A stretch of DNA of 64,000 nucleotides from Phycisphaerae bacterium (GCA_024102815.1 JAGFJJ010000005.1:124001-188000); one strand, 5' to 3'. Positions 34,535 to 43,132 are shown, counted from the first letter of the stretch. Numbers and translations are program-made. Notes: generated by a model not told the origin, from the sequence alone.

Positions 34535-35290
34535 ATGGCCGGAATCATGAAAAAGCGAACAGACAAGGACGTCGAGGGCGTCAACGCAAGTCTTGAGGAC
34601 ACGGAACCCGTCACAGGCGACCCCGCTCCCGGCGAATCTGGCCCCGCGGAAGAGCCCGCTTCGCACGAGGGACCTTCGCCGGAACCGGCTTCAACGGGCG
34701 ACACCGGCCCGCGACCCGAGTCGGTAGTCGAGGCCCTGCTCATGGCCGCCGACGCACCGCTCCCGGGAGCCAAGATCGCCGAAATCCTCGGCACGGGCAC
34801 CGCCGCCGACGTTCGCAAGCACGTCGAAGCCCTTAACGAGGACTACGAGCGTCGCGGTGCGGCCTTCCGCGTCGAGTCCATCGCCAAGGGATACCAGGTT
34901 CTCACCCTCCCCCTCTTCGACCGCTGGATCTCCAAGCTCCGCAAGGTGCGGGCGGAATCGCGGCTCTCGGCCGCCGCCCTGGAGACGCTCGCCGTCATCG
35001 CCTACAAGCAGCCGGTCATGCGTGCCGACATCGAGGCCGTTCGCGGCGTCGCCGCCGGCGACATCCTCCTCCGCCTCCGCGAAATGCGCCTGATCAAGAT
35101 CGTGGGCCGGGCCGAGGAAGTCGGCCGCCCCCTCCTCTACGGCACCACCAACACCTTCCTCGACGTCTTCGGCCTCGGTTCCCTCAAGGACCTGCCCCCC
35201 ATCGACGCCGACCAGCCGGATGCGGTGCCGAAACTGCGCGTGGCAAGGGAAGCGAACGGGGACGGAGTCGAACCGCCAAAGACAGACTGA
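34535..35290 (+). CDS. scpB: Segregation and condensation protein B
   Basis: This 251-residue protein is the ScpB kleisin-partner of the SMC complex. It has an acidic, Ser/Pro-rich N-terminal extension (about 1-60), then two winged-helix domains: the first around VVEALLMAADAPLPGAKIAEILG (about 65-130), the second with ALETLAVIAYKQPVMRADIEAVRG (about 150-200), ending in GRPLLYGTTNTFLDVFGLGSLKDLP, the strongly conserved ScpB finish. ScpB dimers bind ScpA and SMC in chromosome condensation. No scpA is in the window. The long N-terminal tail is unusual (E. coli-type MukEF are unrelated; ScpB is normally about 190 residues). ATG 34535 or ATG 34547 could be the start. Confidence 0.92.
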   Translation: MAGIMKKRTDKDVEGVNASLEDTEPVTGDPAPGESGPAEEPASHEGPSPEPASTGDTGPRPESVVEALLMAADAPLPGAKIAEILGTGTAADVRKHVEALNEDYERRGAAFRVESIAKGYQVLTLPLFDRWISKLRKVRAESRLSAAALETLAVIAYKQPVMRADIEAVRGVAAGDILLRLREMRLIKIVGRAEEVGRPLLYGTTNTFLDVFGLGSLKDLPPIDADQPDAVPKLRVAREANGDGVEPPKTD

Positions 35291-35768
35291 ACACGTCGAA
35301 GGGGTCCGACATTGCTGCCCCGGGTCGCAGCTCCGCCCACCGGGTTCGAGGTGTAACAACTGCGCCGGCCCTGAAAATTGCGCGAATCGGGTATCTCATG
35401 TCTGGATGGTTCGCCAAGATAGGCATATGGCGGAGACTCTTATCCATTCCCCGCGAGCATCGTTCTCTTGACAATCACCGCTTCCTTGTGCGCCGCAAGA
35501 TCGCCTTCGTGGCGGTACAGTGCTTTTCCTGATTGACCGCGGGCTGCGCGATGTGCTCGAGGTTGGTGAGCGCTTCGCGGTGAGCCGACTTCCATCGCCG
35601 GATTGTCGCGCTGTCTGAACGTTCGCACCGTCCGCTCAATCACCCGGACAACGCCCGATATCCAACGAGAGCGTGTTCTGGCCATATTAGTGCTGTTATT
35701 CTTCATATTATCTGCGCGTAATGTCGATCTTTCTTTCAGGTCTGTTTGGCTCGTAAGTGAGAAAGTAC
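35291..35768. other. Intergenic region with a gene relic and an A/T-rich promoter area
   Basis: This stretch between scpB and the Cys-rich protein contains the frameshifted copy of the small 128-residue gene (see 35472-35615). The section 35680-35730 is markedly A/T-rich, with CATATTAT and GTAATG elements, and probably holds the promoter for the gene at 35769. No other gene seen. Confidence 0.55.
35472..35615 (-). pseudogene. Frameshifted, truncated copy of the 38062-38448 gene
   Basis: Read on the minus strand, one frame gives IRRWKSAHREALTNLEHI and, after a one-base shift, GKALYRHEGDLAAHKEAV. The intact gene at 38062-38448 has IRRWQADHRKALTDLEHI and GKALHRHEGDLASHKEAL in a single frame. 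A single missing base near 35529 (plus-strand position) breaks the frame between the two blocks. The copy lacks the first about 30 and last about 50 residues. Nucleotide identity over the matching part looks about three quarters by eye. It is therefore a decayed paralogue. Both copies have the same orientation and flank the Cys-rich gene. Confidence 0.8.
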
Positions 35769-37898
35769 ATGAACTTCCATCATTTACCGGCTCGCTTCGC
35801 GATCACCGCTCTCTTGCTCACTCTCGGCGTGTCTGTTTGGCTCATAGGAAGCTCATGCAGCGTGGAGCGGGGTCCCGGAGGAACGGCAACAATCACGCTC
35901 AGTGGCACGTCCGTCGGGCTGAATCTGGGACCTACCGGCGTATTCAACCTCACCCCCGGAACGATCATTCAGAAGATCATTGACGCCGTGGGCTACATCG
36001 GCGGAACGCCCGAAGACGCACCCGCGTCCGCGAGCATGCGTCTGCGCGCGTCGAGCATAACCTATCAGTCGTCCGATTCCGGCAAGTCGAGCATCGCCCT
36101 CCAGAGCGCAATGGGAACCGCCAACCTCAAGGTCGTCATCGACGCCTCCGGAGCGGCCGATCCGTGCGCGACGGGAACCGAGGTCGGCACCTACGAGATT
36201 CAGGTCGCAGCAAACGGCGTGATTACCGTCGTGGATGAAGAGCTCGCCTTGACGGTCTCGGCAATGAATCTCATCCTCGGCGATGACATCAGCCTGTGCC
36301 TGGAGATGACCTCGGATCTGACCGGGACGATGCAGATCAGCGGGCTCGATGTCGTCTTTGGACCTTCTCAGGACGGTGCAGACGACGGCGACGTGTCCGC
36401 CTCGTTTACGTTGATCAACTTCGAAAGCACGGGCATTAACATCGCCGCGCCGGGTGATGAAGCGGACGCGGAAAACTATGTCTACCCGGGCATCTGGAAG
36501 GACGAGACAATCGACAATCTCGCCATCAACGACCTCGTGACCTTCCGCGCCATCGATTGTCCCGGCAGCGGCGCCCCGGCCTCTTGTACCGATGGAGACG
36601 TGCTCGACACGGCCACCTGCCCGCGTATCGACCAGGGCAACTACCATGCCTTCGTTGTGTGGTACAACTCCGAACTCTCGTGCGGTCTGATCGATTTGTC
36701 TGACGATCGGGCGTGCTGTCTTCCCGACGGAAACTGCCTGGAGCTGACACCCGAAGCGTGCGGCGACCTGCACGGCAAGTCGGGCCCCGAGGGGCAAACG
36801 TGCGCAAACGCCGTGTGCCAGGGGGCCTGTTGCGTTTCCGGACCCTGCGTCACCGATGCCCTCGCCGGGATTACGACTTGCGGAACCTGTCAGGTCACGA
36901 CGCTTGAAGGATGCCAGGCGCTGCTCGGGACCTTTCAGGGGCTTGATGTCCCATGCGACCCCTGGCCCTGCTGGTCCGGGCAGGTTGCGCCCGAGGACTA
37001 CTTTGCCTGCTGCTTCCCCCGGTCCCCGGGCTACCCGCCGGCCTGTGCCGATGACCTCCCGGCCGACTTCTGTGATGAAGGAGGCGGTGTCCCGCAGTCC
37101 GCTGGCGTCCGCTGCGCCGATAACCCCTGTCCCGAGGCGTGTTGTTTTCCGGATGGAACGTGCGAGGACCTGACGACCGACGTTTGCCTGTCCGGCGGAG
37201 ACGTTGTCGGCGAATCTGCCGGAACACCTCAGGGCGTGGGGACGGACTGTGCCACGACAACTTGTCCGGACATAACGACGGTCCAAGGCGGATGCTGCTT
37301 TGACGACACGGTGGGCTGCTTCGTCCACACCTACGACGAATGCAGTCGCTTCGGCGGGGAGTTCATGCCCGATTGTGAACCTGCCCCGCGCAGTCCGTGC
37401 GACTTCGCCTGCTGCTTGAGCGACGGCACGTGCACCATGAATCTCTCGGTGAATGACTGCCAGGACCAGAACGGGCTGGTCTTTCCGCGGGGCGAGCTTT
37501 GCGATGCGGTTGACTGTCCCGTACGGGACTTCGTCGTCTGGTACACTGGTAACGTCTGCTGCTGGGGTGCGCCGCTGTTATACATCTCGGACCGGGATTC
37601 GTTCGAAGGAACCGCCCTCCGCAGTAGCTTCCCCGGCGGGGGAATCGATCCCACGGAGCTCGTCGTCAAGGTCCTGCTGCAGGCCGGCTTCGACACGCGC
37701 GAGGACGCCCAGGCGTGGATCTGCCCGCAGTTTACATCCTCATCGTTCCACTACTGGTGCGGGCGCCACTACCAGATGGGCGGGGTCAACTGGCAGCCGG
37801 GAGGGCTCGGCTGCGACCTCGGCGGTCTGCCCGACAACCCCAACCCGCCGCTGCACCCCGATGCCGACGTTTGCACGAACGGATTCGAGTTTCCCTGA
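35769..37898 (+). CDS. Secreted Cys-rich repeat protein
   Basis: A 709-residue exported protein. The N-terminus (MNFHHLPARFAITALLLTLGVSVWLIGSSC) is a signal segment; Cys30 follows Ser-Ser, so a lipoprotein site is possible but weak. Residues about 40-300 form a beta-rich domain (SGAADPCATGTEVGTYEI, DSGKSSIALQSAMG). From about 315 to 585 come six Cys-rich units such as ACCLPDGNCLELTPEACGD, EACCFPDGTCEDLTTDVC and FACCLSDGTCTMNLSVNDC, of a kind typical of planctomycete surface proteins. The last 110 residues are a separate Cys-containing part. Periplasmic or surface location is likely, with disulfides. ATG 35769 was chosen; GTG 35757 would add four residues. Confidence 0.72.
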   Translation: MNFHHLPARFAITALLLTLGVSVWLIGSSCSVERGPGGTATITLSGTSVGLNLGPTGVFNLTPGTIIQKIIDAVGYIGGTPEDAPASASMRLRASSITYQSSDSGKSSIALQSAMGTANLKVVIDASGAADPCATGTEVGTYEIQVAANGVITVVDEELALTVSAMNLILGDDISLCLEMTSDLTGTMQISGLDVVFGPSQDGADDGDVSASFTLINFESTGINIAAPGDEADAENYVYPGIWKDETIDNLAINDLVTFRAIDCPGSGAPASCTDGDVLDTATCPRIDQGNYHAFVVWYNSELSCGLIDLSDDRACCLPDGNCLELTPEACGDLHGKSGPEGQTCANAVCQGACCVSGPCVTDALAGITTCGTCQVTTLEGCQALLGTFQGLDVPCDPWPCWSGQVAPEDYFACCFPRSPGYPPACADDLPADFCDEGGGVPQSAGVRCADNPCPEACCFPDGTCEDLTTDVCLSGGDVVGESAGTPQGVGTDCATTTCPDITTVQGGCCFDDTVGCFVHTYDECSRFGGEFMPDCEPAPRSPCDFACCLSDGTCTMNLSVNDCQDQNGLVFPRGELCDAVDCPVRDFVVWYTGNVCCWGAPLLYISDRDSFEGTALRSSFPGGGIDPTELVVKVLLQAGFDTREDAQAWICPQFTSSSFHYWCGRHYQMGGVNWQPGGLGCDLGGLPDNPNPPLHPDADVCTNGFEFP

Positions 37899-38061
37899 CG
37901 CGGCCGGACGCCAATCTTGATTCGTGCACGGGTCGCCGACGGAGCCTGCGGCGGCTTGACAGACATGGGCATGGCATTGCCCGCGCGGACCGGAGCGCGG
38001 CCAGCATCGTCGGGTGCCATGACCAGGGAGTTAGCGACCTGGCCACGATATCTACCCGAAC

Positions 38062-38448
38062 CTACATGGGTGTTCTCAGCGCTTCCACGAGCGCCTTCAG
38101 CAGTGCCATTGCGTTGTTGTGGTGAGCGCGAATCCGCTCGTGGAATTCGGCGATCTGTTGGTGGCTTCGGGCCAGACCACTCATGGTCGAATCGGAGACT
38201 GTACCCGATTGCCCGGAGCGCTCGATGGCGGTTAGTGCCTCCTTGTGCGACGCAAGATCGCCCTCGTGGCGATGCAGGGCTTTTCCGTGGTTCACAACCG
38301 ATTGAGCGATGTGTTCGAGGTCGGTGAGGGCTTTTCGGTGATCCGCCTGCCAGCGGCGGATGTCGCGCTCCCACTGATCATGCTCACAGTGCCATCGCGA
38401 GCAATCGGACTCCGACTTGGTGGGACCCTCCGGCGCTTCCGTCGGCAT
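38062..38448 (-). CDS. Small helical protein of unknown family (intact copy)
   Basis: A 128-residue protein with a mainly helical, charged sequence. Key features are the N-terminal Trp/His-rich segment (SRWHCEHDQWERDIRRWQADHRKAL), the central GKALHRHEGDLASHKEAL and the C-terminal HQQIAEFHERIRAHHNNAMALLKAL. Histidines recur about every few residues, so metal or acid-dependent pairing of helices is possible. It has no signal peptide or membrane segment. The region 35472-35615 is a broken copy of it. It lies immediately upstream of the minus-strand pair 39915-38464 and downstream of them in the same direction (16 bases after), so it may be in that transcript. I do not recognise the family. Confidence 0.6.
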   Translation of the reverse strand: MPTEAPEGPTKSESDCSRWHCEHDQWERDIRRWQADHRKALTDLEHIAQSVVNHGKALHRHEGDLASHKEALTAIERSGQSGTVSDSTMSGLARSHQQIAEFHERIRAHHNNAMALLKALVEALRTPM

Positions 38449-38463
38449 TCGAGCACCTCGCTT

Positions 38464-39915
38464 TCACACCGCCGCCGCAGCTTCCTCTCGCTCGTCCGGT
38501 GATTTCTTCCCACTCAGCAGATACTCGTGAATCGCTCCCGCGGCGTTCTTGCCGTCGCCCATGGCCAGGATCACCGTCGCCCCGCCGCGGACGATGTCTC
38601 CACCCGCGAAGACGCCCGGGATACTGGTCATGTTGTTCTCGTCGACGATGATGTTGCCCCACTTGTTGGTCTCCAGGCCCGGCGTGGTCTGGGTGAGCAG
38701 GGGGTTGGCCTTGGTGCCGATGGCCTGGATGAACACCTTACATGGAATCTCGAACTCGCTGCCTTGGATGGGCACGGGGCGCCGCCGGCCGGAGGCGTCC
38801 GGCTCGCCGAGTTGCATCTGGATGCACTTCACCGCCCGGACCCAGCCGTTCTCATCGCCCAGCACTTCCACCGGGCTGCACAGGAAGCGAAAGACCACGC
38901 CCTCTTCCTCGGCGTGCTTCACCTCCTCGACCCGCGCCGGCATCTCCTCCCGCGAGCGGCGGTAGACCAGCGTGGCCGGGTCGGCCCCCAGGCGACGGGC
39001 CGTGCGCACACCGTCCATGGCCGTATTACCCCCGCCGCAGACCACTGCCTCCGTGGCCGGGATGACCGGTGTGTCGGATCCTTCGCCGAGGTACGCGGCC
39101 ATGAGATTCACACGGGTCAGGAACTCGTTGGCGGAGTAGACGCCCTTGAGGTTTTCGCCTGGGATGCCCTGGAACACGGGAAGGCCCGCTCCGTTGGCGA
39201 TGAACACGGCGTCGAAGCCTTCTTCGTTGAGCAGTTCGTGGATGGTGTAGGTCTGCCCGATGATCACGTCGGTGATGATCTCCACCCCGCGCTTGCGGAG
39301 CGATTCCACCTCGTCATCGACGATGATCTTCGGCAGGCGGAACTCAGGGATGCCGTAAACCAGCACGCCGCCGGGTCGATGCAAGGCCTCATACACGGTG
39401 ACGGCGTGCCCGCGCTTGGCCAGTTCCCCGGCGCAGGTCAATCCGCCCGGACCCGATCCGACCACGGCCACCCGCTTGCCCGTCTGCGCCGGCCGTTCGA
39501 AGAGCTCCTTGCGATGCACGCGGGCCCAATCGGCGACGAACCGCTCCAGGTAGCCGATCCCCACCGGCGAGCCCTTCTTCGCCCGGACGCACACTTCCTC
39601 GCACTGCGTCTCCTGCGGACAGACCCGGCCGGTGATGCCCGGGAGGACGTTGTCCGCGAAGAGGATGTCGGCCGCGGCGGACAAGTCGTTGCGAGCGACG
39701 GCGTCCACGAAGGCGGGAATGTTCACGCCCACGGGACACCCGCGGATGCACTTGGCGTCCTTGCACTGCAAGCAGCGTTCGGCCTCCAATCCCGCGGCCT
39801 CGGCCGAGTATCCGCAGTTCACTTCCTGAAAGCAGTGGGCGCGGACGTCGGCCTCCATTTCGGGCATGGACTGACGCGGGATCTTCATCCGTTCCGAGGG
39901 CTTCATCGTGCTCAT
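38464..39915 (-). CDS. NfnL/GltD-like FAD- and NADPH-binding oxidoreductase
   Basis: A 483-residue iron-sulfur flavoprotein. The N-terminal about 130 residues carry two Cys clusters, CLQCKDAKCIRGC and CPQETQCEEVC, for [4Fe-4S] centres. Two Rossmann folds follow: VAVVGSGPGGLTCAGELA (FAD) and VCGGGNTAMDGVRTARR (NADPH). It ends with GGDIVRGGATVILAMGDGKNAAGAI. The same architecture is found in glutamate synthase small subunits and in the large subunit of Nfn, the NADH-dependent ferredoxin:NADP+ oxidoreductase. The gene upstream on the same strand (45-base gap) encodes the small Nfn-like partner, so Nfn is favoured. No GltB-type glutamate synthase large subunit occurs in the window. GAAAGG lies seven bases before ATG 39915. 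Confidence 0.85.
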   Translation of the reverse strand: MSTMKPSERMKIPRQSMPEMEADVRAHCFQEVNCGYSAEAAGLEAERCLQCKDAKCIRGCPVGVNIPAFVDAVARNDLSAAADILFADNVLPGITGRVCPQETQCEEVCVRAKKGSPVGIGYLERFVADWARVHRKELFERPAQTGKRVAVVGSGPGGLTCAGELAKRGHAVTVYEALHRPGGVLVYGIPEFRLPKIIVDDEVESLRKRGVEIITDVIIGQTYTIHELLNEEGFDAVFIANGAGLPVFQGIPGENLKGVYSANEFLTRVNLMAAYLGEGSDTPVIPATEAVVCGGGNTAMDGVRTARRLGADPATLVYRRSREEMPARVEEVKHAEEEGVVFRFLCSPVEVLGDENGWVRAVKCIQMQLGEPDASGRRRPVPIQGSEFEIPCKVFIQAIGTKANPLLTQTTPGLETNKWGNIIVDENNMTSIPGVFAGGDIVRGGATVILAMGDGKNAAGAIHEYLLSGKKSPDEREEAAAAV

Positions 39916-39960
39916 CGTGGTACCTTTCGAGGACTCGACCCGCTGCGTTGCGGGGAATCA

Positions 39961-40854
39961 TCACTTCGCCGTTTCCGTCTGCTCCAATTCCGCCATGCGA
40001 CAAGTTGTCGTCGTGCATCCGCCCGAAGCCTGCAACTCGTGCAGCCGATTCCAGGCCAGCGCCTCCTGCTCCCGATAGGTCGTGAGCCGGTCCGCCAGCT
40101 CCTTGAAATCAACCAGGTGGGCGTCGAATTCCGGCCCATCCACGCAGGCGAATTTCATCTGCCCGTCCACCGTTACCCGGCACCCACCGCACATGCCCGT
40201 GCCGTCGACCATGACAGGGTTCAGCGAAACAATCGTGTGAATCTTGAGAGGACGGGTAACCTCGGCCACAGCCCGCATCATCGGCACGGGCCCCGCAGCC
40301 AACACCGCCCCCACGTCTCCACTCTGCTCGATAAGCTCCTTCAGCTTATTCGTGACAAAGCCCTTAAAGCCGTAACTGCCATCATCCGTACAGGGGTAGA
40401 CGTTGTCGCAGTACTGGGAAAGCTCTTTCTCAAGGATGACGTATTCCCCGGAGCGTCCGCCCATGATCGCCGAGACCTTGTTGCCTGCGCGACGCAGGGC
40501 GCCCGCTTGCGGATAGATCACGGCCGTGCCCACGCCGCCGCCGACCAGCACGGCGTGGCCGAAGTTCTCGATCTCCGTGGGCTTGCCCATCGGGCCGGCG
40601 ACGTTGGCAATCGAGTCACCCTGTTCGAGAGCGCAAAGCTTCTCTGTAGTCGCTCCGACAACCTGAATGATCAGGGTGATCGTTCCGTTCTCAGCATTGG
40701 AATCGGCGATGGTCAGGGGGATTCGCTCCCCACCGTCGTGGACGCGGAGGATGACGAAGTGACCGGGTTCGTGCCGCCGGGCCACGCGCGGTGCGTGCAC
40801 GACAAGCCGGCGAACCTTGGGCGCCAGCCAGCAGGCCTCCTGAACGGGGAACAT
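39961..40854 (-). CDS. NfnS-like FAD/[2Fe-2S] oxidoreductase subunit
   Basis: A 297-residue ferredoxin-NADP reductase type protein similar to dihydroorotate dehydrogenase electron-transfer subunit and NfnS. Residues 1-100 form the FAD-binding beta barrel (HFVILRVHDGGERIPLTIAD), about 100-220 the NAD-binding fold (VGGGVGTAVIYPQAGAL), and the C-terminal part the iron-sulfur segment with CGGCRVTVDG and FACVDGPEFDAH (the third ligand spacing fits). Start ATG 40854 has AGGAG six bases upstream; a frame upstream to 40950 lacks support. Together with the next gene it would form Nfn, balancing NADH, NADPH and ferredoxin by electron bifurcation. Whether this organism makes the needed low-potential ferredoxin is not shown. 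Confidence 0.82.
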   Translation of the reverse strand: MFPVQEACWLAPKVRRLVVHAPRVARRHEPGHFVILRVHDGGERIPLTIADSNAENGTITLIIQVVGATTEKLCALEQGDSIANVAGPMGKPTEIENFGHAVLVGGGVGTAVIYPQAGALRRAGNKVSAIMGGRSGEYVILEKELSQYCDNVYPCTDDGSYGFKGFVTNKLKELIEQSGDVGAVLAAGPVPMMRAVAEVTRPLKIHTIVSLNPVMVDGTGMCGGCRVTVDGQMKFACVDGPEFDAHLVDFKELADRLTTYREQEALAWNRLHELQASGGCTTTTCRMAELEQTETAK

Positions 40855-41045
40855 GCGCTCTCCTTTTTCTGATGCGAATGAACCGACGCCGCGAGCGCGA
40901 ATCTCGCGCGGATTCCGGCCCGGACGGCGCACCCGCGACAGGATGGGCAATCTCCATGCCAGAGTCGTCGTGGCTAGTCCGTGGAGCCTCGGTTTCTTTG
41001 TCTGGTTTATTTATTGAAGCAAAAGGCAAATCGTCGCCCTTGGCA

Positions 41046-41510
41046 TCACCGGCTGACCACTTGCCAAGGCCCGTCGCTTTCGGCGACCTCATCCGCGGCG
41101 ATGCGGCGGGCAATGGTGATATCGCGCAGCCAGCGGCGGCATCGGTCGATGCCTTGCATGACATAACCCACACCAGCCCCCGCCACGAGGAGCGATGCCG
41201 CGATCGACAATGCGTGCGGTTCAGGCGCGGTGAACGCCGGGATCGCGAATATGGGCGTTACCGCCAGAAAGGCGGCGGCGCCGACAAAGCTCCGGATGAC
41301 GGAAGCCAATCCGCCCGGAAACGGGACATAAATACCCTTCATTTTCAACGGGCGAGCGTTGTACTCGTTCCCACACTCGGGACAGTGATAGCAGAACGGG
41401 AGGGTCCGGAGGTTGTAACCGCACCGGCCGCAGTACACCGAGCCGGTGATACGCCGGTCGGTGAACATCTCCTCTTCAATCCGTTCGAGGTCGCCGCTGG
41501 AGAGGGACAT
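41046..41510 (-). CDS. Small zinc-ribbon membrane protein
   Basis: A 154-residue protein: a zinc ribbon CGRCGYNLRTLPFCYHCPECG at residues 27-47, then two hydrophobic helices (about 66-90 and 97-118) and a basic C-terminus (CRRWLRDITIARRIAADE). It shares the CGYxLRx...CPECG pattern with 11665-12225 but differs in position of the ribbon (N-terminal here, after the second pair of helices there). Unknown function. Its neighbours (Nfn genes, GNAT) give no hint; 191 bases separate it from the NfnS-like gene. A start at 41510 is not supported by a strong ribosome site. Confidence 0.7.
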   Translation of the reverse strand: MSLSSGDLERIEEEMFTDRRITGSVYCGRCGYNLRTLPFCYHCPECGNEYNARPLKMKGIYVPFPGGLASVIRSFVGAAAFLAVTPIFAIPAFTAPEPHALSIAASLLVAGAGVGYVMQGIDRCRRWLRDITIARRIAADEVAESDGPWQVVSR

Positions 41511-41582
41511 GATCCAAGCGCTTCGGTCGTGGTTAGCCGGAGTTTCCGCAAGTTGCCTCAGCGATGGCGACGGCTGACAGGC

Positions 41583-42071
41583 TTACGAGCCATAGCGAAT
41601 CAGCGGGAGTTCCATCACGATTTCGTCGCGAATACGCACATTGTGCTCGCCGAACTCGGGAATTTCCGGCTTGATCTTTCGCGCCTCGTCCACGACGCCG
41701 AGGTTGATGGCCGTCATACGAAACCCGAGCCGCTGATAGAAGCCAATGGCCTTGATCTTGTCGTTTGTCGTTGTAAGCCAGACCTTCTTGCATTGATGAC
41801 ATCGGGCTTTTTCAATCGCGTCGAGCATGAGCGACGATCCGATGCCCGCGCCCGGAATCGTGCTGTTGAGCGTCAGAATCTCCATCACGCCATCTTCAAC
41901 TTGGTAAGTCAGCAGCCCGACGATTTGCCCGTCGCGGCGCTCGATGAGCCCCGGCCCTTCGTGGGGATAGAACTTTCGTCCCCGGCTCATGATCGCGCGG
42001 CTGTGCCAGTGCCGCTCGATGAACCGGGCAACCTCGTCCCGATCGCAATCCTGTATCTCCCCGCGTGTCAT
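41583..42071 (-). CDS. GNAT-family N-acetyltransferase
   Basis: A 162-residue acetyltransferase. Motif A is seen as STIPGAGIGSSLMLDAIEKAR (about residues 68-90, acetyl-CoA pyrophosphate loop of type Q/RxxGxG/A), and the C-terminal motif as TNDKIKAIGFYQRLGFRM (about 100-118). The substrate is not known; the family acetylates amino groups of proteins, amino acids or antibiotics. It sits on the minus strand between the zinc-ribbon gene (72 bases downstream) and the divergent PIG-L gene. Start ATG at 42071. Confidence 0.85.
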   Translation of the reverse strand: MTRGEIQDCDRDEVARFIERHWHSRAIMSRGRKFYPHEGPGLIERRDGQIVGLLTYQVEDGVMEILTLNSTIPGAGIGSSLMLDAIEKARCHQCKKVWLTTTNDKIKAIGFYQRLGFRMTAINLGVVDEARKIKPEIPEFGEHNVRIRDEIVMELPLIRYGS

Positions 42072-42157
42072 GTCGTACTGGATGTCCTCCCGAGCCCAAT
42101 CAGTCTATCCGCTGTCGGCGGAAGTTGCCAGCGGCTTGCCGTGGCACGCCGGGCGAG

Positions 42158-42186
42158 TTGTCGCTCCGAAGGGGTTTCCCTATAGT
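42158..42186 (+). promoter_or_regulatory. Promoter candidate for the PIG-L gene
   Basis: TTGTCG (42158-42163) and TATAGT (42181-42186) with exactly 17 bases between, a good sigma-70 pattern. It would start transcription about 80 bases before ATG 42275. Confidence 0.55.
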
Positions 42187-42274
42187 CTTTCCGTTCCCAC
42201 GCGAGGTCGCGCCCCGTCTCGCCAAGGGCGGCCGCTTCGTCCATTCCGTGCCTCGAGACCGGAGCCCCATATTC

Positions 42275-43069
42275 ATGGCCTCAATGCAACTCGACATCGT
42301 CTTTGCGGCACCCCATCCCGACGACCTCGAGATCGGCATGGGGGGCACCATTGCCAAACTGGTCAAGCAGGGGTACCGCGTGGGCATGGTCCACATGACC
42401 AACGGTGAGCCGACCCCTCGCGGCACGCCGGAAACACGCCTTCGGGAAATGCGTGCCGCGGCCGATGTTCTCGGAGTCGCCGTCTGCGACATGCTCGACT
42501 TGCCCAATCGCGTGCTGATGGACGGCCCGGAGGCCCGCTATGCCGTGGCCACGGCGCTGCGGCGCTATCGCCCGAAGATTCTCGTGGGCATGGCCGGCCG
42601 GACGCCGTCGGCCTCGCCGGATCACTACCAGGCGCAACTGATCACGGAGGCTTCCCGCTTCTACTCCCAGTTCACCAAGTGGAACGACCGCTTCGACCAA
42701 ACGGAGCCCTGGCGGGTCGATCACCTCGTTTACCGTCCGACGCGGATCGCGGCCGAGGTAACCCACTGGTTCTGCCAATTCGTCGTGGACATTACCGACA
42801 CGATCGAGCAGAAGATCGAGGCCATTCGTTGCTACAAGTCGCAGTTCGACGACCGCCGTTTCGAAGGTTTGGCCCACTATGTTCGCTCGTGGGCGGGCAC
42901 GGAGGGTGGCGCCGTCGGGGTACGCTACGGCGAGCTTTATGCGTTGCCGCGTCCTCTGGGCGTTGAGGACATGATCGGCGTGCTGGGCCATTGGCGGATA
43001 CCGCCGCCGTTCGACGCCACGGGATCAACCATCGATCCCGCCCGGCAGCCGGGTGAAGCGCTGGGATAG
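42275..43069 (+). CDS. PIG-L/LmbE-family deacetylase
   Basis: A 264-residue zinc-dependent N-acetylglucosamine-type deacetylase (bacillithiol BshB-like relatives). The catalytic signature HPDDLE is at residues 14-19 (His14 and Asp17 bind Zn; Asp16 is the general base), and His117 in SPDHYQ is the third ligand. The TNGEPTPRG segment follows the first strand pair. It may act on a sugar-linked thiol or a glycan; the window has no bshA or bshC to fix this. A GGAG is ten bases before ATG 42275; the longer upstream frame is not supported because the promoter lies inside it. Soluble, cytoplasmic. Confidence 0.9.
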   Translation: MASMQLDIVFAAPHPDDLEIGMGGTIAKLVKQGYRVGMVHMTNGEPTPRGTPETRLREMRAAADVLGVAVCDMLDLPNRVLMDGPEARYAVATALRRYRPKILVGMAGRTPSASPDHYQAQLITEASRFYSQFTKWNDRFDQTEPWRVDHLVYRPTRIAAEVTHWFCQFVVDITDTIEQKIEAIRCYKSQFDDRRFEGLAHYVRSWAGTEGGAVGVRYGELYALPRPLGVEDMIGVLGHWRIPPPFDATGSTIDPARQPGEALG

Positions 43070-43104
43070 ATTCCCGGGATTTTCCGGCTCGCATTTCATT
43101 CGCG

Positions 43105-43132
43105 TTGACGCTGCAGCGATCGCCGATAGAAC
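43105..43132 (+). promoter_or_regulatory. Promoter candidate for the 43190 gene
   Basis: TTGACG (43105-43110) and TAGAAC (43127-43132) with a 16-base spacer. The -10 matches only four of six, so this is weaker than 42158-42186. Confidence 0.35.

Noticed and set aside
38527..40872. 781-residue open frame on the plus strand
   Set aside because: Antisense to the Nfn-like pair, with Asp/Gly/His-rich composition and no motif; the minus-strand genes are clear.
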